Source: Tritrichomonas musculus (taxonomy: Eukaryota > Parabasalia > Tritrichomonadida > Tritrichomonadidae). From it: a stretch of 64,000 nucleotides of DNA. Below the pieces are notes generated by a model. It saw only the letters and a program-made list of their open reading frames with translations. It was not told the origin of the DNA and ran no database searches. This document shows, in pieces, positions 41,240-50,812 of the stretch (position 1 is the first letter of the stretch; each line of letters starts with the position of its first letter). The stretch spans positions 496,001-560,000 of the forward strand of contig JAPFFF010000055.1 in NCBI GenBank assembly GCA_039105265.1, given 5' to 3'. Made by a program: the position numbers and the translations under genes.

Positions 41240-41983
41240 ATGTCTACAATTATTCGTGAACCAATCAACTGTGATTATGAATACATTCAATATAACAAGA
41301 AATTACGAATCGTTCATTCCATCGATGATGATATGTATCAAGTGAATTCTATTATCAAAGCGTGTAATTCAAATAAGTTATCAGCTGATTGGTATCGTAA
41401 TAAAGAAACTCAATCGTTGATAGAAGCGTTTGAACATGATAGAGATTTAATGGGATCATTACCGGTTGATAACAGAATCAATACACCTAATGGATTACGT
41501 GGTTTATATGTTCATAGATTACTCGTTAACGATGTAGCTCGATGGGCTTCACCGCGATATGCTCTCCAGATATATAAACTCCTTGATCAGATGGCGACAG
41601 CTGAACGTGAAGAAATGGAATCAACGATTCAACATCAACGACCACGTATGGTACCAAAGAATCACGAACATGATTACAGATATCTCATCTGGAAAGAACC
41701 TGTTTCGAGTAACTCAAACAGAGTTATATTACATCTAGTTCGTCGTAGTAAATCAACATTCGATCAAGTCCGTAAACACTATGAAGATGAATCTGAAAGG
41801 TGGTTTTATCGAGACAACCTTCCGATATCAATGTCAGTGAATAAAGATATTAAAGAGATCATAAAACAAATAGTTCCTATTGGTGAATATGAAATGAATG
41901 GATGTGACATCAGATTACATTCTAAGTATCTTGTTCAGCTCTATGAATCAATTAGTGAATACTTCAATCATTTTCAAAAGTAA
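41240..41983 (+). CDS. KilA-N domain protein
   Basis: 247 codons from ATG 41240. The frame is open upstream to 41132, but that would translate a palindrome module and the promoter-like box, so 41240 is chosen; TATTTTTCCG stands about 25 nt before it. Residues about 30-115 are a KilA-N domain: YQVNSIIKACNSNKLSADWYRN, then GLRGLYVHRLLVNDVARWASP..ALQIYKLLDQM. KilA-N is a DNA-binding domain common in phages and large DNA viruses. After a charged linker the C-terminal half (YLIWKEPVS..RVILHLVRRSK) recalls the accessory domain that follows KilA-N in viral proteins. Likely a regulator of the element's transcription or replication. Confidence 0.85.
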   Translation: MSTIIREPINCDYEYIQYNKKLRIVHSIDDDMYQVNSIIKACNSNKLSADWYRNKETQSLIEAFEHDRDLMGSLPVDNRINTPNGLRGLYVHRLLVNDVARWASPRYALQIYKLLDQMATAEREEMESTIQHQRPRMVPKNHEHDYRYLIWKEPVSSNSNRVILHLVRRSKSTFDQVRKHYEDESERWFYRDNLPISMSVNKDIKEIIKQIVPIGEYEMNGCDIRLHSKYLVQLYESISEYFNHFQK

Positions 41984-42029
41984 GTGTTATTCGTATTATA
42001 TTTTTATTTTTTAATTCGTTCCCAAATAA

Positions 42030-42344
42030 ATGACTATTTCAAACGGAAACATCGAGAATCGAATCAACACCGAACTCTTCAACGAAACTGAAGTAATCAA
42101 ATCATTAAGATCCAAACAATCGGATGAAGAACTCCTTAATGAAGTTACTACCGAAACACTCCTTGCGGAAGTTACTCCACAGAAATCAAACCGTGGACGT
42201 AAGCGTAAGTATCAAACTGATGAAGAACGTGTACTCGCTCGTAGAGCTCAACAGAAAGCGTATCGTGAACGTAAGAAACAAGAGTTACTTGAATTACGAG
42301 CATTGAAAGCTCAACTCGAATCTAAAAACAAATCAAACGAGTAA
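42030..42344 (+). CDS. Small basic protein, bZIP-like
   Basis: 104 codons from ATG 42030, behind TATTTTTATTTT. The N-terminal half is acidic (SDEELLNEVTTETLLAEV). The C-terminal half has an AT-hook-like RGRKRKYQTDEER and then RRAQQKAYRERKKQELLELRA, which has the layout of a bZIP basic region (A..KA.RER) running into a short leucine heptad. Similar small GRKRKY proteins occur in DNA viruses. Probably a DNA-binding regulator. Its stop is 4 bp from the stop of the convergent next gene. Confidence 0.65.
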   Translation: MTISNGNIENRINTELFNETEVIKSLRSKQSDEELLNEVTTETLLAEVTPQKSNRGRKRKYQTDEERVLARRAQQKAYRERKKQELLELRALKAQLESKNKSNE

Positions 42345-42348
42345 ATCT

Positions 42349-43110
42349 TTAATGTAATTTCATTTTTGGATTATCACATGGTTTAACTTTAATGGTTACA
42401 AACATCGGACTGGCTAACACTACTGGTTGATACTGGAAGTCGACTAGTTGTAGATCGATTTGTTTGAATGAATCTATGTTAACGATATTTTTGATTGGTT
42501 TACCATAGGTTTCGAAGTTCTGGATGATTGGTGTATCTGTGTCAATGATATGATCGATACTAGCTATGACTGATGGTGTGTATTCGATGTCACCGATATT
42601 AGATTGAATAGCTTGACCCTGTTTCGATACCAAATATAGTTTATTCGCATAGTCTCTAATAGGTCTCTCAGCTATAATCAATTCATTAGCTGGATATACC
42701 TTATTGAGTTTCATGTTGTATAGTCCAGTGACTAATCCAGCGCGATGATCAATTCGTGTGAATTTGAATTCATCCATTAACGGAGTAATCAGTGTTCGAC
42801 CTCTACTTCCATCACCATCAGCGTTAACTCCGACATTGATATATCTTTCAGCACCATCCCATGTGAGTATACTATTAGCATCTTTCTTACTAACGTTGAA
42901 CAGATCTAGACACTCCAATTTATGTTTTTGAGTGTCACCCCACTTATCTTCATATTCGAATTCGATTACATCATCTTCTGTCGTTATCAATAGATCTCTC
43001 GTGTTTATCGAAGCGACATGATATTCAATGTACTCACAATTCCATGGTATGTTAATGTTTGCTTGTAAATGACTGTAGTCCGGGCCGGTACTTTGTAATG
43101 ATAACAGCAT
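42349..43110 (-). CDS. Probable minor capsid (penton-type, single jelly-roll) protein
   Basis: 253 codons from ATG 43110. The chain is rich in beta strands with few helices. Length, start (MLLSLQSTGP) and strand pattern (INIPWNCEYIEYHVASI, LYLVSKQG, VVLASPMFVTIKV) fit the penton-type protein (PX) of polintons, which usually accompanies the double jelly-roll capsid protein. The identification is by size, composition and the need for such a protein, not by a diagnostic motif. It starts only 15 bp from the start of the divergent fibre-like gene, so the two probably share a promoter and are made together as virion parts. Confidence 0.55.
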   Translation of the reverse strand: MLLSLQSTGPDYSHLQANINIPWNCEYIEYHVASINTRDLLITTEDDVIEFEYEDKWGDTQKHKLECLDLFNVSKKDANSILTWDGAERYINVGVNADGDGSRGRTLITPLMDEFKFTRIDHRAGLVTGLYNMKLNKVYPANELIIAERPIRDYANKLYLVSKQGQAIQSNIGDIEYTPSVIASIDHIIDTDTPIIQNFETYGKPIKNIVNIDSFKQIDLQLVDFQYQPVVLASPMFVTIKVKPCDNPKMKLH

Positions 43111-43125
43111 TTTACACGTAATAAA
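43111..43125. promoter_or_regulatory. 15-bp divergent start region
   Basis: Only TTTACACGTAATAAA separates the ATGs of two divergent genes. It is a near-palindrome (TTTA..ACGT..TAAA). If both annotated starts are right, one tiny element drives both directions and leaders are almost absent. Confidence 0.45.
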
Positions 43126-46100
43126 ATGATTACCCCATTAGCTGTGCGTGCAATGGCATTGAAAGATCGCGGTTACAAAATCAAAGTCAGAGACGATGAA
43201 TTGAAGATCACCAAAGACAGTAAAGTTGATGATGTTCGTATCAATTGTATCTACACCAAGAACGAAATCGATGAGCTGATTAAAAACACCAAATCAGAGA
43301 TTAATGATAACTCACTATTCGAACTCCATGAATCCGATCAACTGTATTTATATAAACCGTCATTGATCACTCAATCAAGTAAGTACTATGAGATGATATG
43401 GAATATCGATTCGCTTATAAGCGAACTTCGTAAAACGAATCCGAACTATGAAATTCCATTACAGTTAGAATTCGAATTCAAAGACTATCTGTTTGGTCAT
43501 ACATGGTCATTGATATGGGATGGTCATTCATGGACCGGAAACAACGTCGTGAACCTATCATTCAATAAACAGTCAACCGTTAGAAACAACAATGGAAGTC
43601 CAGCGATAGTAGTTCGTCACAATGATTACATCGCTAAATGGATCCGCTGTTTCGTAGATACCGTCAAAGACTCAGACAACTATGCTACTATACTATCCAA
43701 ATACGTTACAAACTGGAGAGTAATGTACGCTGATGGAACCATCATCAATGTATCTGATGATAACGTTAAACTCGGTGAATCACCTCATTACGACAACATC
43801 GATGTTCAACAATTCGGTGTTAAAGTATCTAACGACGTATCCAGTAAGAACATGTTGTACGTACTAGCTGATATCAATATCAACGGTTATGTAACTCCAT
43901 TGAAGTGGGATCTGAACATAACTACTCCAATCAACCTTCATTATCTGAATACTCGTGACAACAACCCTGTTATAGAGTCATTCACGTACATCCGCGAAGT
44001 CAAACACTCGAACAAGTCTATTCCAGAAGAACATAATAACAAAGATATTCACATCTATATCGAGAAAGAGTATTTCGAACAGAAACCAGATACCGCTGAT
44101 GAAACGTACAATCCATTCGATATCATGATCACTCAACAGTTCTATGAAGTCAAACCAGATCCACGTGAATGTACTACCATCACCACTGATAATAACATCT
44201 ACTCATCAAAGATCATATGGGCTGATAACATCATGACTATGCGTAGAGATCTGAACGTAGTTGGTGGTACAGTTGACGTACTCGCATATGACTACTCAGT
44301 ATTACGTGCTATCATCAATGGTATCCAAGAACAACTTCGATTACAAGCTGCGTATAACGAGTACATTGATTCTATTCGTAAAGGTTTAGCGATTGCTAGT
44401 GACATAATCACAATACTTTCAGGTGCAGTGAATATGGTTAAAGATCTATCAACTCTATCCATGACAGGTGAGAACATGAACATCAACACATATCGAACTG
44501 AAGACTTTACATTCCCTGGAATGGGTGGACCGAATGATGATTACCCCGGTGGTAAACAACCGATTAGTGGTAAATTCCTCCTCGATATGGATACTAGCGC
44601 TGCTGGTCAAGTACTAAAACGATTCATTCCAACACAGACAGAGATTCCAGCAGCTACATCATCGTTAACTGCTACTGATTTGGTACTAAACGCGATGAAC
44701 TCGTTAACTCAGATCGGTACTACAACCACGACATTAATTGCTGGTGGTTTGACATTAGATCGAGTACCGGAAATGATTGAAGGTGTAAGAACTATTCAAC
44801 AATCGATACAAACTATTACTGATTCAGTTCGTGAATTGCGTCGTAGATGGAGAGAACATCGCGATAACACCATTGTTGATCACACAGTCGAAAACACTGA
44901 TGAGATGGAACTAGATGATTTAGATGACGAAACACCAACGACTAGATTAACTCATGATACAACCACTAACGCGGGATCTGGATTTGGTGATCATAATCTG
45001 GAATCATTATCGAATCTCACTGATGAAGAGTTGTTAGCGTTGAACTCATCTGATGTCCATGTTGATCAGATCGGTAATGATCTCATACTCATAACGAGTG
45101 TAACTACTGGTGAAGTGGTTTATATCAGAAGACGTGATCATGTACAATCAATAACGACTCCAGAATGTATCAGATTCGATAGCAGACGTCGTGTAGATAC
45201 CACCTCAACATGGTCTTATGATGGACGAACCGCGTTAGAAATAGAACAGATGTTATTGACTGATCGAATCCTATTCGAGAATACACATCCTGAACTCCAA
45301 TTCGTTAGAAACAGTGATGTAGATACCGGTGTTGATTGGACTGAAGTGAGAGATTCGAGTGGTAGAACTGTTGCGATCATCGATGTAACCATGCTGACTC
45401 GTACATCAGTTGACAGTGATGGAATATCTATTCACAGTCATTTGCATGGCAAAGTGAACCCTGTTCATGGATCATCCGTTAACGTTAACTCAGATGGTAT
45501 TCACGTCAATGATGATACTCGTGAACTCATCGCTAATGAATACAATGTAGTGGTTGTCAATCACGAACTTACTCCAACGGATGATGCTGATGTCGTCATC
45601 CCTGGAACCACTATCACACTTGGTGATATCGAACAGATGGATTGGTTTCAACGTCATAGACTCGCTAATGAGATCAATGGATTAAGATTCAGAGATTCGC
45701 GAAGCGAACTTGGTTCCACTAACAATGATGATCACACAGAAGTTGTTTACAAAAACAATGTTATTGGAGTTATCGATCGACGACATATCAATCAAGTAAC
45801 CATCAATGATAATCAAATCACTCTCACTAATCCCGATAATCAACTAACACTCACTGATCATGATATTCAATGGATGAGGGATCACGATGAACAACATCGA
45901 TCAACATTACGTGGATTCATATCGAACATCAACAACCGATTAGAAGAGATCAACATGGATATGGAGTGGTTATTAGATCATCCGTCACTGACTGATCGTT
46001 ATGTAGTCTGTAGAGGTTCACGTATATTGGTTCCGATAGTAGATGCTGTGTTGTATATACCCCGATCGATTCGCAAAGCTAGTACTTATTCACTAGAGGG

Positions 46101-49100
46101 TGAATCCATACCAAATAAACTCAGTCTACAACCTCTTATCGATTGGTGTAAGAGTACTGAATCTGATATATCGATTCCAGATGATAGTAACGAAGCTGTA
46201 TCATTGAACTCATGCGTCAATATATGTAAGACATTTCGTGATACTATTAAGGGTCCATTAGAGTTGTTATCGTATAAGATTCAAGAGGTTGAATCCAATC
46301 AACCATTTACTAGCGGAGATAGCGAATTCGATACCATCGATGGTTATCCCACATATTACGTCAAACATAGTGATATCACCACATATGAACCAACATCAAC
46401 TGATTCAGTTCAAGATCCAGTCATCATCATGAAGATATCATTACCAAGTGAACTCAAGAGTAGGTTTACTACAACGGTTGATGTATTCAAGATTCATATG
46501 CGAAATCTATTGATATTGGATTGGCAAGGGAATGTATTGAACGATTTCATCATATCATTCGATAACGGTAAATTCATATGTCCGGAGTTGACTCATAACA
46601 AAGCTCGTGATTGCTACACATACTCGACTCGTGAACGTGATGATCCAGAGATCATGTTCGACAAAGACCTCGACATAGAACCATACTCATGGTATCTCAA
46701 CGGTGACATGACCATTCATAACTTACTGAATGATGACTCATTAGTATCACGTAAACCAGTTATCAAATGCGATATCATCGATGCGAAGAACGCGCTGAGA
46801 TTACAAGAATCTGATGTCTACTATTTCTATCGTCCGTCAATGATCACTTATGACGAACATGTAAAGTATGATGATACATTCGGATCAGAAACATTGGAGT
46901 ATGAATGTGAGTGTTATAAGATGATTTATAAGATTCCATCTACATATGAGATACCAACTAACCTGACATTCAAGTTCAGTGAATACTGTTTCGGTAATAA
47001 ATGGTCGTTAACGTGGGATGGTAATAAATGGATCGGTGATGATATTCAAGGTCGATTCCAGAGTAAGATCATTAGTAAGTGTCAGAAACGTGATCCAAAA
47101 CCAGATAACTATGGTTCAACTGGTTGTATCATAGCTGTTAAACGAGATACATTGAATAGTAGAGCGATTCATGAAACAAACTCGAAAGGTCTAGCATATT
47201 CGTTACTTCGTACATGTATGCGTGATGATGGTGGTATATACGAACCGTATATCAAGTTCAAAGATGGTTCTGTCGTTAACGGATCTGATTATTCATTGAG
47301 TATTGGTTTCACATCAGCTGATTCATCAGTTAAGTTGGATGGATATGATCTTGCTTCAGTATCATGTACTATTGGTAATTACTCGACATCGAAGTTGAAT
47401 ATCAGTGATATCGAACAGTTATATCTCGATCTGGTTCTACCTGGACAAGAACTCGTTAATCGATTGTCTTTCACGATTGATGGTGATGAAGTTCATCGCA
47501 GTGGTTCCAACAACAATGGTTACGTTGATTTGAAAGGTGCATTGGATACAGTCGATAGAATCGGTTACGTATGGACTAAGCGATCGAAGAATGACACTGG
47601 TCGTGATATCACCTTATATCTACGTCATGACTATACTGATCCAATTGATGAAGTCAACTGGGATCCATCAACGAATGCGTTCGAGTATATCATTAAACAA
47701 CAGTTCTATGAAGTATCACCGAATCCGAACGCATCTACGACACTGTATACTGATTTCAACATTACATCATCGAAGATCATCACGGCTGATAATATAACAA
47801 CAATGAGATCGGATTTGAATCTAGTGACGAACAACGTTGATATAGTATCATACGACGTCAAAGAGGTGAAGAGTAAAGTCGATGCACTTAGTTCAGAAAT
47901 GGTTGATCAACAATCGAAGACCAAGTATCTACAGAAAGAGGTTGACAAGATCGATATGAAAGCTAATGTTGGTATCGCGTTGGGTGTAGCTGGATGTGTA
48001 CTAGGTGCTACTGGATTGGGTGTCGCTGGTAAAGCGTTGTCGTTCGCATCGAAAGGTGTTGCTAATACAGTCGGTCGTGAGTTGGTGAATACTGTTACGA
48101 AGGTTAGTGATGTTGGTGCTGATGTCGTTACAGACATGGCTGGTAAGTTGGTTGATGAGTTACCGGATATTGGTGCTGATATATTCTTCGGTGATATGGT
48201 GTCCGTACCGGTTAGTCGAATGATGAAATCGCGAACGGAGTTATCGAATACAGATAAACTGAATAAGATAATCGAATGGTGTGATCAAGAGTACGTACCA
48301 GTTGAAGATATGACATTCACTGATGAACTAGATGATCCATCTAAAGTTGCTATGACGTTGACATCAACGATGGATATGTGTAAACGATTCAGACACACGA
48401 TGAAACCGATGATCAAGACACTAGCACAGACAATGCAGTTATCGAGAGACGATGTCATTGATATTGTTGGTAAGATTGATGGTATAGACAAAAATATCCA
48501 ACTCGTTGCTGAAGATATCATCACGGATGGATCGATCAGAGTTAAACTCATGGTAAGAACAATAAGTGAGTTCAATGATGTTGATTATGATGAACAGTAT
48601 GTTTCGTTAACGATCACTAATGGTGTCATATCTGAATATGTTGGTACGGATACATTTCCATCAGCTACAATGGATGACTCTTCAACGCAGATCACTATAT
48701 TGAATCCACAACACGTTCAAGTCACTGGTATCACGATTAAAGAGAACACATTGATCAGACACTTAGAGTTCACTACTAACGATATAGCGTATACGTGTGA
48801 TGTAGATGCGTTACAAAAGAAGATAGATTCATTACATGATCAACTCGAACAGAATGATAAGTCATTGGCTACTACACTGAATGAGTTTCCGACAGTAGAT
48901 GAAGTGAACACAGCGTTGGATACAGTTAAGAATGAATCTGATAGTAAGTATCGAAACAAAAATGATTTGATATATAAAGATGCTGTCGATGTACCTTTCG
49001 AAAATGTACAAGATAGTTCGGGATCATGGGAGGTCAAAATCAAATTGATCAGTGGAATTCGCCTTGTTGGAACAATATCAAATAACGATGGTTTTGTAAA

Positions 49101-49899
49101 AGAGTTTGATTATATGTTTGACTATGATGGTGTTATTACTGATGATGGAGTTAATGTCGATGTTGAAATTGATGGAACAACCTATAACTTGATCTATTAT
49201 AAAAGCGATAGTAATGGTCTGTGCTTTTATATCGATAATGGGGAAGACTATTTCGATACCAAATTAATATCAGCGGAAAGAATATTGAAACAAGATACAA
49301 TAGCATTGAAAAGTGAGATTCCTGAACCTGTTGATTTGACCAATTATGCTACTATGAGTGATCTCGATAGATATGCGTTGAAGAGTGAGTTGAATAAATA
49401 TGCTAAATCTCATCAAGATCTAGCCAAGTTAGTAGGTGATAATGTCGCTAAAATCGTAACAATGAACAGTCAGATATCAAATCTACAGCAAGAGAACGAA
49501 TCATTAAAAACTAAGTTAGACGCGTTGATGAATAAAATAGCACGAATCAAGTACACATTCAGCGTAGCGAATAGTAATATCATTCGTTATCAATTCGAGA
49601 AACAACTTGACGAATATGATGGAACACTCTATTTGACTTATAACGAAACCAGAGATAATGTTACCAGTGTAAACGAAATCAAAATCAGTATATCATTCAA
49701 CGTTAATAATTCACCTAAGTTTGAATATCAATGTGAACCAACTAAGATCTGGTTAAACAATATTGAATTTCCATTAAGTGGTAGCAATTTCGTGATCAAT
49801 GCAACAGCTAATTACATAATGATTAACTCGACATTCTTTACATCAAATGGTATCTTAACTGCAGATAACACGAAGAATGTAATACATTCATTGGCGTAA
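43126..49899 (+). CDS. Giant fibre-like virion protein, 2257 residues
   Basis: ATG 43126 (MITPLAVRAMALKDRG); an ATG nine codons in is an alternative. Two long homologous modules: residues about 60-430 and about 1225-1605 share LYLYKPSLIT/YYFYRPSMIT, FGHTWSLIWDGHSW/FGNKWSLTWDGNKW, QQFYEVKPDP/QQFYEVSPNP and SSKIIWADNIMTMR/SSKIITADNITTMR. Each module is followed by a helical region and a hydrophobic Gly/Ala stretch (SDIITILSGAVNMV; VGIALGVAGCVLGATGLG). The C-terminal part has a coiled coil (QISNLQQENESLKTKLDALMNKI) and then a beta-rich head of about 110 residues. This plan, repeated shaft modules with a trimer-type coiled coil and a head, suggests a spike or fibre. No enzyme motif recognised. 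It is the largest gene of the element and lies between the two probable capsid-gene blocks. Confidence 0.7.
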   Translation: MITPLAVRAMALKDRGYKIKVRDDELKITKDSKVDDVRINCIYTKNEIDELIKNTKSEINDNSLFELHESDQLYLYKPSLITQSSKYYEMIWNIDSLISELRKTNPNYEIPLQLEFEFKDYLFGHTWSLIWDGHSWTGNNVVNLSFNKQSTVRNNNGSPAIVVRHNDYIAKWIRCFVDTVKDSDNYATILSKYVTNWRVMYADGTIINVSDDNVKLGESPHYDNIDVQQFGVKVSNDVSSKNMLYVLADININGYVTPLKWDLNITTPINLHYLNTRDNNPVIESFTYIREVKHSNKSIPEEHNNKDIHIYIEKEYFEQKPDTADETYNPFDIMITQQFYEVKPDPRECTTITTDNNIYSSKIIWADNIMTMRRDLNVVGGTVDVLAYDYSVLRAIINGIQEQLRLQAAYNEYIDSIRKGLAIASDIITILSGAVNMVKDLSTLSMTGENMNINTYRTEDFTFPGMGGPNDDYPGGKQPISGKFLLDMDTSAAGQVLKRFIPTQTEIPAATSSLTATDLVLNAMNSLTQIGTTTTTLIAGGLTLDRVPEMIEGVRTIQQSIQTITDSVRELRRRWREHRDNTIVDHTVENTDEMELDDLDDETPTTRLTHDTTTNAGSGFGDHNLESLSNLTDEELLALNSSDVHVDQIGNDLILITSVTTGEVVYIRRRDHVQSITTPECIRFDSRRRVDTTSTWSYDGRTALEIEQMLLTDRILFENTHPELQFVRNSDVDTGVDWTEVRDSSGRTVAIIDVTMLTRTSVDSDGISIHSHLHGKVNPVHGSSVNVNSDGIHVNDDTRELIANEYNVVVVNHELTPTDDADVVIPGTTITLGDIEQMDWFQRHRLANEINGLRFRDSRSELGSTNNDDHTEVVYKNNVIGVIDRRHINQVTINDNQITLTNPDNQLTLTDHDIQWMRDHDEQHRSTLRGFISNINNRLEEINMDMEWLLDHPSLTDRYVVCRGSRILVPIVDAVLYIPRSIRKASTYSLEGESIPNKLSLQPLIDWCKSTESDISIPDDSNEAVSLNSCVNICKTFRDTIKGPLELLSYKIQEVESNQPFTSGDSEFDTIDGYPTYYVKHSDITTYEPTSTDSVQDPVIIMKISLPSELKSRFTTTVDVFKIHMRNLLILDWQGNVLNDFIISFDNGKFICPELTHNKARDCYTYSTRERDDPEIMFDKDLDIEPYSWYLNGDMTIHNLLNDDSLVSRKPVIKCDIIDAKNALRLQESDVYYFYRPSMITYDEHVKYDDTFGSETLEYECECYKMIYKIPSTYEIPTNLTFKFSEYCFGNKWSLTWDGNKWIGDDIQGRFQSKIISKCQKRDPKPDNYGSTGCIIAVKRDTLNSRAIHETNSKGLAYSLLRTCMRDDGGIYEPYIKFKDGSVVNGSDYSLSIGFTSADSSVKLDGYDLASVSCTIGNYSTSKLNISDIEQLYLDLVLPGQELVNRLSFTIDGDEVHRSGSNNNGYVDLKGALDTVDRIGYVWTKRSKNDTGRDITLYLRHDYTDPIDEVNWDPSTNAFEYIIKQQFYEVSPNPNASTTLYTDFNITSSKIITADNITTMRSDLNLVTNNVDIVSYDVKEVKSKVDALSSEMVDQQSKTKYLQKEVDKIDMKANVGIALGVAGCVLGATGLGVAGKALSFASKGVANTVGRELVNTVTKVSDVGADVVTDMAGKLVDELPDIGADIFFGDMVSVPVSRMMKSRTELSNTDKLNKIIEWCDQEYVPVEDMTFTDELDDPSKVAMTLTSTMDMCKRFRHTMKPMIKTLAQTMQLSRDDVIDIVGKIDGIDKNIQLVAEDIITDGSIRVKLMVRTISEFNDVDYDEQYVSLTITNGVISEYVGTDTFPSATMDDSSTQITILNPQHVQVTGITIKENTLIRHLEFTTNDIAYTCDVDALQKKIDSLHDQLEQNDKSLATTLNEFPTVDEVNTALDTVKNESDSKYRNKNDLIYKDAVDVPFENVQDSSGSWEVKIKLISGIRLVGTISNNDGFVKEFDYMFDYDGVITDDGVNVDVEIDGTTYNLIYYKSDSNGLCFYIDNGEDYFDTKLISAERILKQDTIALKSEIPEPVDLTNYATMSDLDRYALKSELNKYAKSHQDLAKLVGDNVAKIVTMNSQISNLQQENESLKTKLDALMNKIARIKYTFSVANSNIIRYQFEKQLDEYDGTLYLTYNETRDNVTSVNEIKISISFNVNNSPKFEYQCEPTKIWLNNIEFPLSGSNFVINATANYIMINSTFFTSNGILTADNTKNVIHSLA

Positions 49900-49954
49900 C
49901 CAAAAATAGATGAATCGTTATTTTTGAACTCATCCACCACCGATTCGCTGTCGC

Positions 49955-50503
49955 TCATACGACTACATACTTCAGACATAAGTGATATACATTGACGAGA
50001 TCGTTGAACTCTTTGTTATAGACTTGTTTGAAGTCAGTGACTATCTCACCAGACTCAGTAACGATCTTAATAGCATCGATCTTCTGTATTGGTGATACTT
50101 TCGCGACACAACATCCAGGATTGTCATCAGTGTATATCTCAACATCACCACCTGTAACTGATTTGATGATTGATGCTAGATCTTGTTGTGGAACGATGAT
50201 AGTATGTTTACTGATGAGATTACTGATCAGAGCTTTATCTTGATCGAGTAGTATCTTCGCGTATGTTTCTAGAATGAGTGATCGAACATCAACTTTCTCT
50301 AACTCCGTTGACGGTGCATCATTAAATGTAATATCACGAGTGATAACTATATCTTCTTTACCATCATCACGTTTATTGATGAAGATGTTGTTATTGATAT
50401 TGTTATTGGATTGCGATGCTGATGTCGGTTCGAGTGAAACATTTGCATTGACTCCAGTGTTGAGATTTCGCTTCTTAATCATTTCATTGATTTTAAAATA
50501 CAT
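49955..50503 (-). CDS. Unknown Maverick protein
   Basis: 182 codons from ATG 50503; an in-frame ATG at 50482 (MIKKRNLN) may be the real start, since a TATTTTA signal would then stand just upstream. The N-terminal 40 residues are Asn/Ser-rich with a short poly-Asn stretch (SQSNNNINNN). The rest is mixed: a helical part (LILETYAKILLDQDKALISNLI) and a compact C-terminal domain (IVPQQDLASIIKSV, DDNPGCCVAKVSPI). No family recognised. It is the last gene of the minus-strand virion block and faces the fibre-like gene tail to tail. Confidence 0.6.
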   Translation of the reverse strand: MYFKINEMIKKRNLNTGVNANVSLEPTSASQSNNNINNNIFINKRDDGKEDIVITRDITFNDAPSTELEKVDVRSLILETYAKILLDQDKALISNLISKHTIIVPQQDLASIIKSVTGGDVEIYTDDNPGCCVAKVSPIQKIDAIKIVTESGEIVTDFKQVYNKEFNDLVNVYHLCLKYVVV

Positions 50504-50535
50504 GGAATCCGTTGATCAATACCCAAAGGGATAGA

Positions 50536-50552
50536 GATTTGCATAGCAAATC
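50536..50552. terminator. Hairpin at the end of the 64-codon gene
   Basis: GATTTGC-ATA-GCAAATC overlaps the stop codon of the minus-strand ORF at 50551. May mark the mRNA 3' end. Confidence 0.35.
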
Positions 50553-50745
50553 AATACGAGTTAACATCATCTTTATAGAGTATCAACTGTTTAGCATTGA
50601 CGCATCTACATGATTGATCAATCGCTACTAGATTCTCTTTCTTGTGAGTTGGTGGATGACGATATTCGGGTTTCGTTATCGGTGGAGTCGGCGTCGTGTG
50701 TTGTTTATGAGACATTACTTGAACGTTTCTGGATGACATTTTCAT
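50551..50745 (-). CDS. Small protein, unknown
   Basis: 64 codons from ATG 50745. Proline/threonine/histidine-rich middle (TTPTPPITKPEYRHPPTHKK) and a short C-terminal part with CRC. A TATTTTTGAG signal about 20 nt upstream, as at other Maverick genes, supports expression. No family. It lies 67 bp after the major capsid gene stop and could be a small virion or cement protein, or a chance ORF. Confidence 0.4.
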   Translation of the reverse strand: MKMSSRNVQVMSHKQHTTPTPPITKPEYRHPPTHKKENLVAIDQSCRCVNAKQLILYKDDVNSY

Positions 50746-50812
50746 GAAACTAAATACTCAAAAATAACAGAGTTCATAGATGAATCAATCATGACTAGTT
50801 CTATGAAATCAT

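Noticed and set aside
47537-47797. 86-codon ORF within the giant gene
   Set aside because: Overlaps a certain long ORF in another frame and has shadow-like composition.
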